From contig JAJEKV010000660.1 of assembly GCA_021234155.1 (NCBI GenBank), positions 58,801 through 122,800 on the forward strand: a stretch of DNA of 64,000 nt, read 5' to 3'. Of this stretch, positions 12,001 to 23,300 are shown piece after piece. Each line of letters opens with the position of its first letter. Position 1 is the first letter of the stretch. The stretch comes from Isoetes taiwanensis. Lineage: Eukaryota; Streptophyta; Lycopodiopsida; Isoetales; Isoetaceae. The position numbers and the translations under genes are program-made. The notes below the pieces were generated by a model, which saw only the letters and a list, made by a program, of their open reading frames with translations, did no database searches and was not told the origin of the DNA.

Positions 12001-14600
12001 CAGGTTATTTCTAAGGGGCAAAGGGGACCCCTTCTTATCTTGTAATGTGCTCCAGGCCTGTCTAAGTGGTCTGTTAGAAGCCTCTTAATTTGGTAGAGGC
12101 TTAAGATGGGAGAGTATTACTGTGTTTCTACAGCAGCATAGTCAACAAGGTACTGGTGGATCTTTTGGAAGTCATCTTGTTGCACCTTGGTTATCCAAGC
12201 ATTCATTAGTGGAGGCCAACATGTTCAACAACAGTATAGCAGCATGCTGAAATTCTGCACTGGATAGCGGCCAGCTGGCATGAAACTTGCATCATGAAGA
12301 CTAGCTTGGGTTTTGCAATGTTTATCTCAAAATGAGACTATCAACATGAAGTGTGTCTGCACATGATAGACATCTTAGGTTCTCCCATTGTTTTCATATG
12401 TATAGTTGTTTCAGGTTTTAGAAAGGGTCAATATTGCGTTTGTCTCCATGCATGATAGCTGTGTGGGGATTTTGGAATGGTCAGTGCGGCGTGGTTTAAC
12501 AGGAGATCGCTTTTACATTCTTGTGTATAGCTAACACTTTGTTGTGCATGATGTTGCACTTTGTTATACACTAGTGACAGGCCAAGGGCAAATTTTATGG
12601 TGACATGGAGGGTGTTTTGTATCAAGGATGTTGGATTACTATTGCACTATTTTGAACCCCCAACAAGACATTTCTACAACCTTAAAATTGAAAGCCCCAA
12701 CAAGGCAGCTGATAAACATGATCTCTACATCCTAAAAATTTGCCTGATTTTGAAAACCCCAGTAACCTTATAGCCTTTTATTGTTGGGTAAAGAGGTAAG
12801 AGAGAGTCTACAATGGCTTTAGCATTGGAAATTGACAAACTTGTGAAGCTTGCAACATTTGTAGTCTGGATGTAAATGTAAGGTAGAGGGTAGGCTACAT
12901 GGATAAATACTGGACGTAAAAATAAGGTTAAGGGTAGGGTAAATCGTGCTTAGACTCGGTGTAAAAGTATGGAATCGGGTATTTAGCTTCGACAACACAT
13001 GACTGTATACATAGGGGTTTCTATGGAGGGCGAGCTGTATACATAAGGGTTTCTCCTGACCTGATGCATGCACATGCCATATGCCCCTAACGTAGAGGTG
13101 AACCCCCTGGGGCTTCTTGATTGAATGCAATAACCTATGCCTGTCCTGTGGAGCTTGTTAACTTTACAGAAAAGGTGTATCTGCGAAATGAACCAAATGC
13201 ACTAAACATGATATTTTAAGATTCCAGCTTTTTATTAGTAAAAAACCTCACAAATTAATATTGAACTTTCAAATTACTTATATGTTAATAAAGCAAGTTC
13301 ATATACTCTATTAAGTCTGCATCTTGTTATAGTAGGTTGATTATGTTGACAGTGTCTTGATGCATCAACAATAGAATCTATCCCCACCAGTATAACTAAT
13401 TGGTCTTGTTTTCTTAGTCACATTGGCCTTGTTTCCTTATGGAATATACAACATACCTATCTCTATGGGATACTATTTAACTCAAGAAACCCATTTTGCC
13501 ACACGCTTTAAGTTTTCTTGCTTCAAGTGGAAATAGAAGACCATTAGGCTTGAGCAAGGTAGCGATCAAAATTTACTACTACAGTAACTATTCTCAATTT
13601 CCAGTAGCTCTAACTGAACAATAAGTGGTTCAAGAAGGAAATGAGCTTCTACAGATTCTATGAATTTCACATTTGTAGTTTCTTTCAATAATCTGACAGC
13701 TGCAAGTGCATCATATTTTTGCTTCTCGATTTTTATTTTATGGATTTCCAAAAGCTTCGTAGACCATCTTTATTGACACAATATGACCAAACTCTCACAT
13801 CCAACAACCATCAACTAGAGTAGAAATACATGTGTCATAAAGGATCATATGGGAAACGTTTGGAATGAACTTGTATCAGTGCAATATTCTCAATTATGAA
13901 TTTCAATCTGAACTGCTTTCTACTACTCTAGCATGTAGTCAACATTTGCTTGGGACATATAAGGAAGTAAACATGCACCCATCTGACCAGTCTTTAAAGG
14001 CAAAGCTGCTTTCCTGATCTTTGGCTTCACCACAGGCAAGTTAACTTTCCTTCCTTCTCTTCATTAAAAATTGCCTCCTGGACTTGAGGGGCCACCGTCA
14101 ACAATGCTACTTTGCACCTAAATACTAGGTTGCGGAAGCTTTCTCCCAACTAGGAGCTCCAATTAAATTTTTCAAGACCCATCTCTTTAGAAGCTAATTT
14201 TTGGTATAATTCATTCGATGGATGTCTCTTGTGTAGATATTGCTTAGCAAACTCCCGCAGAGATGACCAGGTGAGGATTGCCTCCTTTGTTCGCAGGAAA
14301 CCCGTGTCTATTCTATAAACTCTCTAGACGGGCTTACACGCGTTGGTCGAACACATTTGGACATCATGGTGGCCATCATGCCATAAGCACAGGTATGGCC
14401 TTACAGCAATGAAAGAAAGTGTTCTAAAAACATCATTAGAAAAAATGTCTCCTTACTGTGGGCCTGTGCACTTGCTACCTAAATCTTTTATAAAATGGGT
14501 CAGGTGCATGGCTTGAATTAAAGATACAGTTGTAGTCGTTGATGTCATTGAATGAGAAGGAAGTGGTCAGGCAGAGCACTGCTGGCGGAGTTCTGCTTTT
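9051..14600. other. Intergenic or intronic spacer with weak coding-like traces
   Basis: About 5.5 kb without a recognisable gene. At 10403-10627 an open stretch ends at a plausible donor (TTGGAG then GTAATC) and could be a real exon of an unidentified gene or non-coding RNA, but no homology is evident. The T-rich, unique-looking 10630-12800 would fit a long plant intron. An old repeat-like patch at 12830-13140 contains an imperfect duplication of GTATACATAGGGGTTTCT. Nothing else supportable was seen. Confidence 0.35.
9421..9498. repeat. Perfect 39-bp tandem duplication
   Basis: Two identical 39-bp units in direct contact, each beginning TAATGGCGCTCGCTGCAAAT. It lies about 370 bp after the dehydrogenase stop codon. 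Confidence 0.95.
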
Positions 14601-14689
14601 AAGAAGCAAAATAGAGATGAAGAGCAAATCTTGTTAGAGGGTATGTAATACAAATTAAAGCAATATACAGGTCTTCTGGAGCATTTTGA

Positions 14690-14815
14690 ACCTGAGTCTA
14701 AAAGAAGAGGATCTGAAAGAGGAAAGTCTGAAGAATCTGAAAGCAGGGGAGAATCTGAAGAATCTGAAATAGAGGAATCTGGAGAATTAGAATCAAAATC
14801 AAAAGGATCAGAGTA
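14690..14815 (+). repeat. Degenerate GAATCTGAA repeat (Ser-Glu rich)
   Basis: A run of AATCTGAA/GAATCTGGA units. One plus frame reads as Ser-Glu repeats (SEESES type), then meets a stop at about 14815. Downstream to 15350 the plus strand has an open stretch of 126 codons (14978-15358) that partly runs into the hairpin at 15241. It may be an acidic exon of a dead gene. I do not recognise a family. Confidence 0.4.
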
Positions 14816-15240
14816 GGGAAGATTGCCTCCTTTCTGGACCAGAATGGGCTGGCAAGGGGCCTTTTTCCAGAGACCATCACTGCCTACAAAACTGAAGAAG
14901 AAAGTGGCATGTTTGAAATAGTCCTAAAAGAGCTTTGCTATGCTAAACTTGAAGGGGAGGTCTAATGTGACAAGATTATGAGAGGCAAATTTGAGCTTAG
15001 CAGAACTGATGATATCTCTGGCATCAGAATTAGACATACGTTTGTGTGGCTGCCCGTTACTGGCATCCATATAGATGATCCTGATTCTGGTTTTGTTTAC
15101 TTTCAAATTGGCCCCTCCCCACCAAAATCCATGTTGTGGCATTCCAAGAATCCCTTAAGTGCTTTGCTCAGTAACTTCTTGAAGCTTTTTGCTTACTTTT
15201 CGGAGGTTGGCTGGTTTGTAGTTGCAACATCATGTTGTTA

Positions 15241-15312
15241 TGTGGAATGGCAAAAGGGAGCCGATTCTTGCCCCTGCTCTGGCAAGAATCGGCTCCCTTT
15301 TGCCATTCCACA
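15241..15312. repeat. Perfect 32-bp inverted repeat with 8-nt loop
   Basis: The left arm 15241-15272 (starts TGTGGAATGGCAAAAGGG) is an exact reverse complement of 15281-15312; the loop is CCTGCTCT. Perfection over 32 bp in otherwise decayed DNA points to recent formation. It may be a foldback, two transposon ends abutted, or an arrested palindrome left by repair. Not a bacterial-type terminator, as the context is a plant nucleus. Confidence 0.97.
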
Positions 15313-15375
15313 ACGTCAAGGAAAGGCTATGGCGCAGATGATCCGAGGCAGCAGGTGATCCGGCAGTGGTGCTTC

Positions 15376-15540
15376 AGATTTCGAGCACGATTTAAATTCC
15401 TGAGTGTTTTTTCGTCAGATTCCGAGTATGATTCAAGTTTCTGAGTGTTTTGATCGTCATATTCCGAGTATGATTCAAGCTTCCGAGTGTCTTTTCGCCA
15501 CATTTCGAGCACGATTTAAGCTCCTGGGTGTTTTTCCTTG
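15376..15540. repeat. Four-copy tandem repeat, 41-42-bp period
   Basis: Units begin near 15376, 15417, 15459 and 15500. Each reads roughly ATTTCGAGCACGATTTAAG followed by CCTGAGTGTTTTTTCG. Units 1 and 4 share TCGAGCACG, units 2 and 3 share CCGAGTATG. The differences between the pairs are almost all C/T or G/A. Confidence 0.85.
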
Positions 15541-15583
15541 AAGCGACGTCAGCTATGGCGATGCTTCACCTACGCAGGTAACT

Positions 15584-15703
15584 GGTCCCAACCGGTTATT
15601 CCAGAATGATGCGTCCATTTTTCATTCTTGGATAGAATGATCACCACGTGGCAATCCATCATTGGACTACAAACAAGAACGCACACCAACTTTCCTTGAC
15701 GTT
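15584..15703. repeat. Dispersed repeat, copy 1
   Basis: This 120-bp stretch matches 56026-56145 in the same order: TTCATTCTTGGATAGAATG, ATCACCACGTGGC, and a final CTTGACG. It is probably part of a non-autonomous transposon that also includes the adjacent inverted repeat, but its ends were not found. Confidence 0.7.
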
Positions 15704-16860
15704 CAGATTTTGCTAAGAAACTATTGCATGGTTCTGTATGATGTTAAGCTTTGATCAAGCTTGAGTGATGGATGTCCATAAGATCTGCTCAAGCTTAGGT
15801 GATGGATGCAGGATTTTGGGATTTGCCCTCTTTGAGGAAGTGATATGAGTTGTTGGCATTTATTTATGCTGTATGAGCTGAATCCAGGAAAATTTGCATT
15901 TGTGTCTTAAAATCGTGTTGTAAACACTCGGTGTAGATGAGCTTGTTCCTGCTGCCGCAGGTAAGCCAACAACGACAATGGCCAACAGGGACAATGGCCA
16001 TTGCATCTTTCATCATAATTATAGGCCATCGAATAGATGCTCGTACAACCAAATGCTGAAAATACTGAATGTTTGAAAGAATTGCTGGAGGGTGAAAAAC
16101 ATCAGACAATGCCGAATTCAATATAAGGAATACCCTTTCAGAATGATTCCAACAATCAATCTTTCAATTCTTAGTAGAGGTGGAGTAATAGTGATTCTTT
16201 TGATGCCAATCAGTCATCCTCTAGAACAAAATTGATGGAAAAAATCGGACAATTTTATTTTCTCACAGCACAATCAATTTGGAAGTCTGATTGCAGGTGA
16301 CACTTTTAAAAAGGTTAACAACTTCAAAAGATCATTTGACAAATGTAGAACTCTATCACATTAATTTTCAATGGTCTTTGTTTTCGCTAAGGACATAAAA
16401 ATATTGAACTAAACCACGCCAATACAAATAATGCGGCCTGTAACAAGATTGCATATTAAACGGGAGCAAATCATCGAAACGAGAGCGAAAGGAATATTCC
16501 TTAAAGATTCCCTTTTTTTTATAAAAAGGGGGTAAAACGAGGTTAAAAAAAAAAGATGCATGAAATTCTATTTTGACCCCCCCAAAAGTGACTAATTTTT
16601 TTGTGCAACGAAAGAATTGACTTTTTTAAAGTGTCATTTTTCTTAGCAAATAGAATGTTCTTGAAGTATGTTTTACGTGAGAAACCCTAATTTCAGAGGA
16701 TAAAATATTTAACAAAAATTGAAGTTAGTCCAGAATCAAAAACTGTAGTATTCTCAAAATTTGAAGATAGAATCTTCATATTCACATGCAAAATTTCTGT
16801 TTTTTTCTAAGACTTCGAGTTATGTACAAAAGTGTGAGGAGTGATGAGAGAGGGATCTAG
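15704..16860. other. Spacer
   Basis: About 1.1 kb, AT-rich with poly-T and poly-A runs near 16510-16620. No gene, repeat array or RNA recognised. It could hold one end of the transposon whose transposase relic begins at 16860; no terminal inverted repeat was found by eye. Confidence 0.4.
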
Positions 16861-19092
16861 GACGCCATCATATTCATTTATGCCATCCTCATCACCTTCA
16901 CTTCTTTCAACATGTCACTAGAGGAAGTGCTTGAGTTATCTTCCTCATCACTATCAACAGATGATGGTGTAGCATTGCCACTACCTTCTTCATCCTCTTC
17001 TTAAGTAATTACAAGTTTTTTTTAAGCAAATTGATAGTCCTCTGGTAGGCGATTGTCGATTTCAATTTAAAATCATAGCACAATATAGTCACGTCATTAA
17101 GGATCAGCTCATCCCTACAACCCACCTTCTTGGACTTTCTTCCTTTTCCTTGGCTTCTCATTTCTAACTCATATCTACCTTCAAAAGCATTTTTTCGGCG
17201 TGTTGCAAGCCAATGAATCTTGAGTTTAGTGACTAAGCCTTCCTCCTTGATGCGGTCAAGCACTTTTGCTATCCGAAAGAAGGTCGACCTTTGTCATCCT
17301 CCTCAGTTGGAAGAGCAATTAGCATACCCTTGGTAATTTATGTGATATTACCTTGAGGCTCATTCCTGCGTCTTGGTCCGAGGTACATGACTCGATCCTC
17401 ATCTTTTTCTCTGCGAGGTGCTAATGTAGCACTTGCTTGGACTGCTTAGTCTTTGCTGGGTTGATGGAAGGTGTTAGGCCATCGAAATGGTTCTTGCAAC
17501 TGTCTTAGAGGTATATTTTTCACAACAATTTTCTGTTCGAGAAAGAAATTATTCCACCACATCCGATCTTCTTCTAAGAAGTACTTAAAGCCTGAGGAAA
17601 TTCCATTTTCAATGGCTTTTAAGGATGACTCGAGGTACTTTTCTTACCTTGGACTCCTTAGGATTTTTTGAGAGGAAGTTGTTCAGCACGTTCTATGAAG
17701 GAAATGTCTGGAATATATTTAAGGAAGCGTAATCCCTCTGGTGGACTCCAGTCCTTAGTTGTGGTATATTTTTTCCCCTAAGAAACTCTGGCCATCCTTC
17801 AAGTAGAACTTGATGTGATGTTGAAAGATGAGATCATTCAACTTGTTCACAGCTTGTTCCCTGTCTGAATGTTGAGAGAAAACAAACTCTCTGAAATCAG
17901 CAGTCTCTTTAAGAAGATCGATCACTGGAGTGGGAGTGTAAGAATCTTCAATAATTCGAACTAATGTAGGAAGGGAGAAAGCCTTCTTCCTTCTAAGGCG
18001 CACAGAAAATCTGCTGAACATTTGGTCAATCTGATCATGAGTGTGGCCTACAAGTAAGAAACCGAGCTTCACTTTTCTAAAGATCCCTAGCTCCACTAAC
18101 ATAGCACAGTATGCAAAGAGTGTTTGATTCTTGTTCTCCCTTGTAGTATTGTCAAGTTGCGTGTAAAAAGCACCGGTGGTAATTGCTCTTGCTCGCCACG
18201 GGACCTTGTTAAGAATTGTAATTGTGAGGTTCGGGTCACCATGCAAGTTTGGATATGTCAAAAATACTTTGCACTTTAGACTTCCTTTGAAGACCATAGC
18301 TCCTACAAGGTGGACCTTAACAAAACATTCCTCTGGCACATCTTTAGGAATGTTCAAGAAATGTGGTAGAGTAGTTTTTTTTTGGTCCATTCCATCAATC
18401 ACAACAGACATATATTAAAAGTGGATGTTCAAGAGCTTTTTTTTACGTGTTTGGCAAGCTTTCTTCTTCTCACGCTTGTTGTTCACGATGTCGGCAAGGT
18501 TACATTGCACAATATCGTAGAAGAAATAAGGTCAAAGCATTTTTTTTTTAAAACAAGTGAGAGATTAAAGAACATGAGCTTACTTCTTTCGACCTCTGTC
18601 TTTGCAGTTTCTCTTTGACTTTTTAATTCTCGCGACACCTTGAGCAAAACGGACATCTCAGGTGTCTCCGGGAATTTTCACTAAACCGAATTCACTTTTC
18701 CACAGTCTGGTGAAGTGTGAGTAAGAGATGTGCTCAAGCTGAGTGCAAGTCTCTTTGTACTCATTAAAAACATCTTTTTTGGTGATGTTATCAGTTAAAT
18801 GATACATGTTGCTGTTAGGCAGCTTCTCACATGTTTCTCTAAAATATTTCTCCATCCATGACACAGCAGCAAGGGCATGCATGGTTACAACTCTTCTTGG
18901 TCCACAATGATCATCAATTGCTGGATTTTTGTCCAGTCTTTTGTGTATTCTAGACATTCTGGTGGAGCCTAAACGGTGGACAACCATAAAGCATTTCTGG
19001 CAAACTTCTTGACGGTTAATGTAGTGCAAGAAGGTGTTGCGGTCTGGCCCTACATGATAGGCCAAGTAGGCATTCTGGTCAGCCAATGTCAT
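16860..19092 (-). pseudogene. Decayed transposase-like gene, DUF7869-type DDE/RNase H protein
   Basis: Reading on the minus strand: 19092-18658 is an N-terminal region (VCQKCFMVVH, then RRVVTMHALAAVSWMEKYF, then KSEFGLVKIPGDT). A TGA follows in frame, and the same frame resumes with DVRFAQGV. The core is 18411-17755 (218 residues). It has three acidic sites placed as in RNase H-fold transposases: VIDGMDQ (residue 6), LDNTTRENKNQ (87) and VGHTHDQIDQ (126/129). After more stops, 17330-17010 carries the C-terminal part (GMLIAL, then KIHWLATRRK, then DVTILCYDFKL), and 17000-16860 an acidic tail. The GHTHxxIDQ core is what I associate with DUF7869 proteins of eukaryotic mobile elements. The assignment is from memory of motif order and cannot be tested here. 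It lies divergent to the methyltransferase gene, 1.26 kb apart. Confidence 0.65.
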
Positions 19093-20076
19093 TGAACTCA
19101 GAAGTTGTCTCTAATTGCTCGTAATTTAGACATGTTAAATTTGTTGATGCAACCCAATGAGCAAGCATTTACTTCTTAAAAGTCTTCTCATTTTATGCTC
19201 GTCCATAAGGTTTCTTCTTCTTCTTACGGAGGAGCATGCTCTCACACTATAATCCACCTTGAATTTCTTGGTGGGTGGCTAGAGAGAACGTGTAATCTCG
19301 TTGCACCGTTGGTGTCTTCATCTTCCGAAGAGAGTTCTACTCAGGGGTGACCTCCTCGCCCTTAGTGGTGTGCTTGTAGAGGAGAACAAACCACGGAAGC
19401 CGCATCCGGATAAGGCGGAGGTGCGGTGTTGAATGAAGGAGATGGGCCAGCATATGATGTGCCAATAAAGTTGTTGTAGCGTCTTCACAGGGGAGTTCGA
19501 TCAAACAACTCTCTTATAGCAGATCGAAATTCTCGCAAACCCATGTGTCACCACGTTTGTGTGAAGAGGAGTAGATGCTGCAGGGTCGTCTTCATTTGTT
19601 GTGAAATCGTGGTGGGAGAAACGATGGAGAATCTCGCGGTCTTGAACGTCTTTGTATTCTGGCATGTGTAAGTGAAGATGGAGAAACAACAAACGGCGGA
19701 GGTAGTCCGTTCAAAAATTTTTCGAGGTCGAGCCATTGTAGTGCCGGGGATGGTACAAATGGTGGTGGAAGATTGCTACGCGGCGGTGAGGAGGGTTGGA
19801 AAGGTGGTGGCAGCCGGTTTCCTACTTGGACTTGGAGAGGGTTGGAAAGATGGTGGCAGTCTACTAGTTACTGGACTCGGAGTGTCTTCGAGAAGCAACA
19901 AAGACCTTGTCGAGGTAGGTGTTGAAGAAGCATGTCCGTCTTGTGTTCCATCTGAAGTAGAGGTACTTGGGCAAACAAATGGTGGTGGAAGTTTGTTCAC
20001 GAAGCGGTTAACCATGTCAAACAACTGCAAAAAATTGTGGGCTTGTTACTAACTCACAAGTCGATTGGACTAATGA
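19093..20076. other. Region between the transposase relic and the methyltransferase promoter
   Basis: It contains open stretches on both strands (19672-20052 plus; 19776-20030 minus, Pro/Ser-rich). Neither shows a recognisable domain. The minus-strand one could be a low-complexity N-terminal extension of the transposase, but stops intervene. I call no gene. Confidence 0.35.
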
Positions 20077-20161
20077 TATTCGAGAATACAAATGCTATTC
20101 TGGAATAGTATTTTGTATGCAGCATTTGCTGTGTGTGTGCAAGAATGCTATTCCAGAATAC
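20077..20161. promoter_or_regulatory. Three single palindromic sites upstream of the methyltransferase gene
   Basis: Sites at 20077-20089 (TATTCGAGAATAC), 20096-20108 (TATTCTGGAATAG) and 20149-20161 (TATTCCAGAATAC). They lie 190-275 bp before the start codon and are variants of the palindrome that fills two introns of the same gene. Half sites (GTATTCCG) follow near 20189, 20263 and 20325. Their restriction to the promoter and introns of one gene suggests protein binding; that is inference. Confidence 0.6.
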
Positions 20162-20351
20162 ACTTATCCAGAGTGTTTGGACAAGACGTATTCCGCATCA
20201 CATAGAAAAACACAACTAACAGTGGCCTACCTTTGAAAAGGAAAATTCGAGTGCCTCAGTTGCGTATTCCGCTTTCAGAGATTTAGTCGCCAGCCCGAGC
20301 GCCTTCCGATCAATATACATTTGCTGTATTCCGATTTACATAGCGAAAACA

Positions 20352-23300
20352 ATGGACAGGTAAGCATGTAAAGTACATAGTACGTCTTTCTTTTCTTTTC
20401 TGATTTGCTTCTGTAGGCCAAAGTGTATTCCAGAATACACTTTGCCTATCTGGCGAAGAGCAAAGTGTATTCTGGAATACACTTTGCTCACTGGCGAAGT
20501 GCAAAGTGTATTGAATACACTTTGCCCTTCGGGTGAAGAGCAAAGTGTATTCCGGAATACACTTTACTTTACGCCTGAAGGGCAAAGTGTTTTCCGGAAT
20601 ACACTTTGCTCGTCTCCAGATGGGCAAAGTGTATTCCGGAATACACTTTGCACGTCGCCAGTTGGGCAAAGTGTATTCCGGAATACACTTTGCACTTCGC
20701 CAGTAAGCAAAGTGTATTCCAGAATACATTTTGCTTGTATTTTTAAGAATGCTTGCTTTTTTGCACTAAAATAACACACTTTTTAGCTGCAACAGACAAC
20801 TTTTTAGGTTAGAAATTACTCTTTCGAGCCCAATAAAGGCACAAGGAATTGACTTAGAGTGACAATATTTTAGCTTGTTTTCCTGTCTTTTTCTGACCTT
20901 TAGGGCACAAGATTAGTAAATGTTATTCTGGAATACGAATTTCGATTGAGTTTCTGTCTTAACATGGTTGGTTTAAACGTTTCAGTGGCAGGAAAGAAGG
21001 AAGCAAGAGGGCACTAAAGAAATCTCAGAAGCCTAAGCGTCCACACCCTCAGAAGCACACCGCTGACACAGACGAGCCCGCTATTTACGAGAACTTTCAA
21101 ACGCAGTGGTTCGTGACCAGGGGTGCAGATGGAAAATACAAAGACACCGACGCTTTTGTATGCGTGCAGCAAAAGTCTGCTGGTAACAAAAGGCTGCCCG
21201 ACTCGAAGTTTGTTAACCTTGGGACAATCAAAGATGTCTCCGAGGTTGCCGGACAAGGAGGTCAGGTGGGGAGGCTATCCTTCAAGACCTCCCAAGGATT
21301 CATTGTTGTGGACATCGCATTCTTTAAAATTGTCGCAGTAAACCAACCAACCTGCATACAAATTCTTTTCACACTCTGGGACAAAACGAAGCTGTGTTCA
21401 TGTATTAGGCAGGTTTGTTCCAAAGACAAGCGAGGACTTTCCTGTCAGTGAGTCCGAGCAATCAGATGGAGAAAGGTCACAATCACCACCTTCTGCTAGT
21501 TCTTCAGGGAGGTCATCAGATGGAGGTTCCGAGGAACAGGACGAGGAAGAACCCCCTGTGCGGCCAAAGAAACTTAGCAGGCCAAGGGCAACGATAGCTG
21601 CTAAAGAACCAAAGTTTAAAAAGTACAAAGCAGCCTTGAAATCACGTAAGTCCCCGAGAAAAGCTCAAAAAAACAAAAGGGAAAAGGAAAAGCTCCAGGG
21701 GTTGCAATAAAGGAAAAGAAGGTTGATAAGACCTCTGAAAGAATGGAGGTTATTAACAGAGAAAAATTTGTACAAGGGGTAATTTATCTTCCTGTGACTA
21801 GCATGAGGCTGCCCCCAAAGAATGAGTCTGGCGAAAGGCCGCTTCAAGTTTGGAAAATTTATGCCGACCACTTAAGGAACTTGAAGGACAGAATTAGGAG
21901 CAATCCAAATGCTCATGTGGCCCCAATAGTTGTCCTTGTTGATAGGGAGCAATGCAAAACCCCCCAGGAATATGATAGAGAAAACGCAGAAACATACTAC
22001 GTCTTGGGAGGAAGTCATAGCTTCAAGGCAAGAAGGCAGCTGTACAAACAAAAGAAAAACCCTAGGTACCTCTCTCTCTTGTGCGCAGTTTACTGTGGTC
22101 TCACCGACGAGGAAGCAAAAATCGTTGCCAACACCCATAATGCTGACAACGAGTACAAATTAAAGATGAGCTTCGTCGACAAGATCCGATTCATGCACAG
22201 GGAGTACATGATTTTTAAGGAAGCTGTGGAGTGCTGCCTTAAGTACGATGAAGCTAATAAACGGCAGTCTCTCATACCGCATGACAACTGGTTTCAACTA
22301 GCCTTCAGAGACGGCAGGGTAAGTTTCTTTCGTATTCTGGAATAACCATGCAGAAACTAACCTTGTTTGTTACCGTGCAGATATGGGATCTACAAAATGA
22401 AATTTTTACCATGTTCGAGCGTGGTGAATTAAAAGGTAAAGGGAAGGTCTCAGAAAAGAAGAAAGGTTCTGACGTCCCGAAGAAGGAAATGACGATCACG
22501 GTCTGGAGAGAAATGCAGGGCTTTACAGACATGGACATACTAGAAAGGCTACTGCAGAAGGTCGTTGATAAAGAGTTTATGCTCGAAGAGATGTCCAAGG
22601 AACTGCACAAGTAAGAACGACAGAACTTTCATTTAAATTTTCCTTCCGTAGCAAGAAATGTTTTTTGGGAAGCCAAGGTGTATTCCGGAATACACTTTGG
22701 CTTACAAGCCAAAGCGAAAGTGTATTCCGGAATACACTTTTGCTTTAAACGTAAAGGAAAAGTGTATTCCGGAATACACTTTTGCTTTGAACGCAAAGCA
22801 AAAGTGTATTCCGGAATACACTTTTGCTTCGAACGTAAAGCAGAGGTGTATTCCGGAATACACTTTTGCTTTTGGCTTGTAAGACAAAGGGTATTCCGGA
22901 ATACACTGTGGCTTTTTCTTATTGCTTTCGTTTTCCAGAAAACAATACTCACCTTGTTTAATTGTTCTTGACTTCCAGCCAGAAAAATGTTATTACGTGC
23001 CAAACATGTTTAATGGAGCAGTTGAACGTGGACAGCTGGGACAGATGTAAAGAGCTATATCCCATAGCAACTTCCGACGAGCGTATTATCCAATACGCTC
23101 CAAATTTTGAGGGCTGGGTACGTTTGTTTCCTGTTTTTAATGTTTTTCTTTTGTGATGCCTGCCTAACATCTTTTACTAACAGAGAAAGAAGAAGAACAA
23201 GGACCTACCAGAAGGTTTTATGCACCTGGGAAGGACTGCCAGAGAAGAGAGGACTCTAGCGGATAGGCGTATTGTTGATGTTGAGCCGTCCGACTACGAG

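Noticed and set aside
15241-15312. Rho-independent terminator
   Set aside because: Eukaryotic nuclear context and no T-run after the stem.
20420-20732. CRISPR array
   Set aside because: Regular repeats and differing spacers look similar, but the host is a spliced plant gene, there are no cas genes, and the spacers are short and partly related.
20310-20774. Long open frames across palindrome array 1 on both strands (peptide repeats such as KCIPEYTL and SVFRNTLC)
   Set aside because: The 42-bp period is a multiple of three and the unit is palindromic, so one stop-free unit keeps several frames open. The array lies in an intron.
22629-23003. Open frames across array 2 with the same peptide repeats
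   Set aside because: Same reason; good splice sites flank the array.
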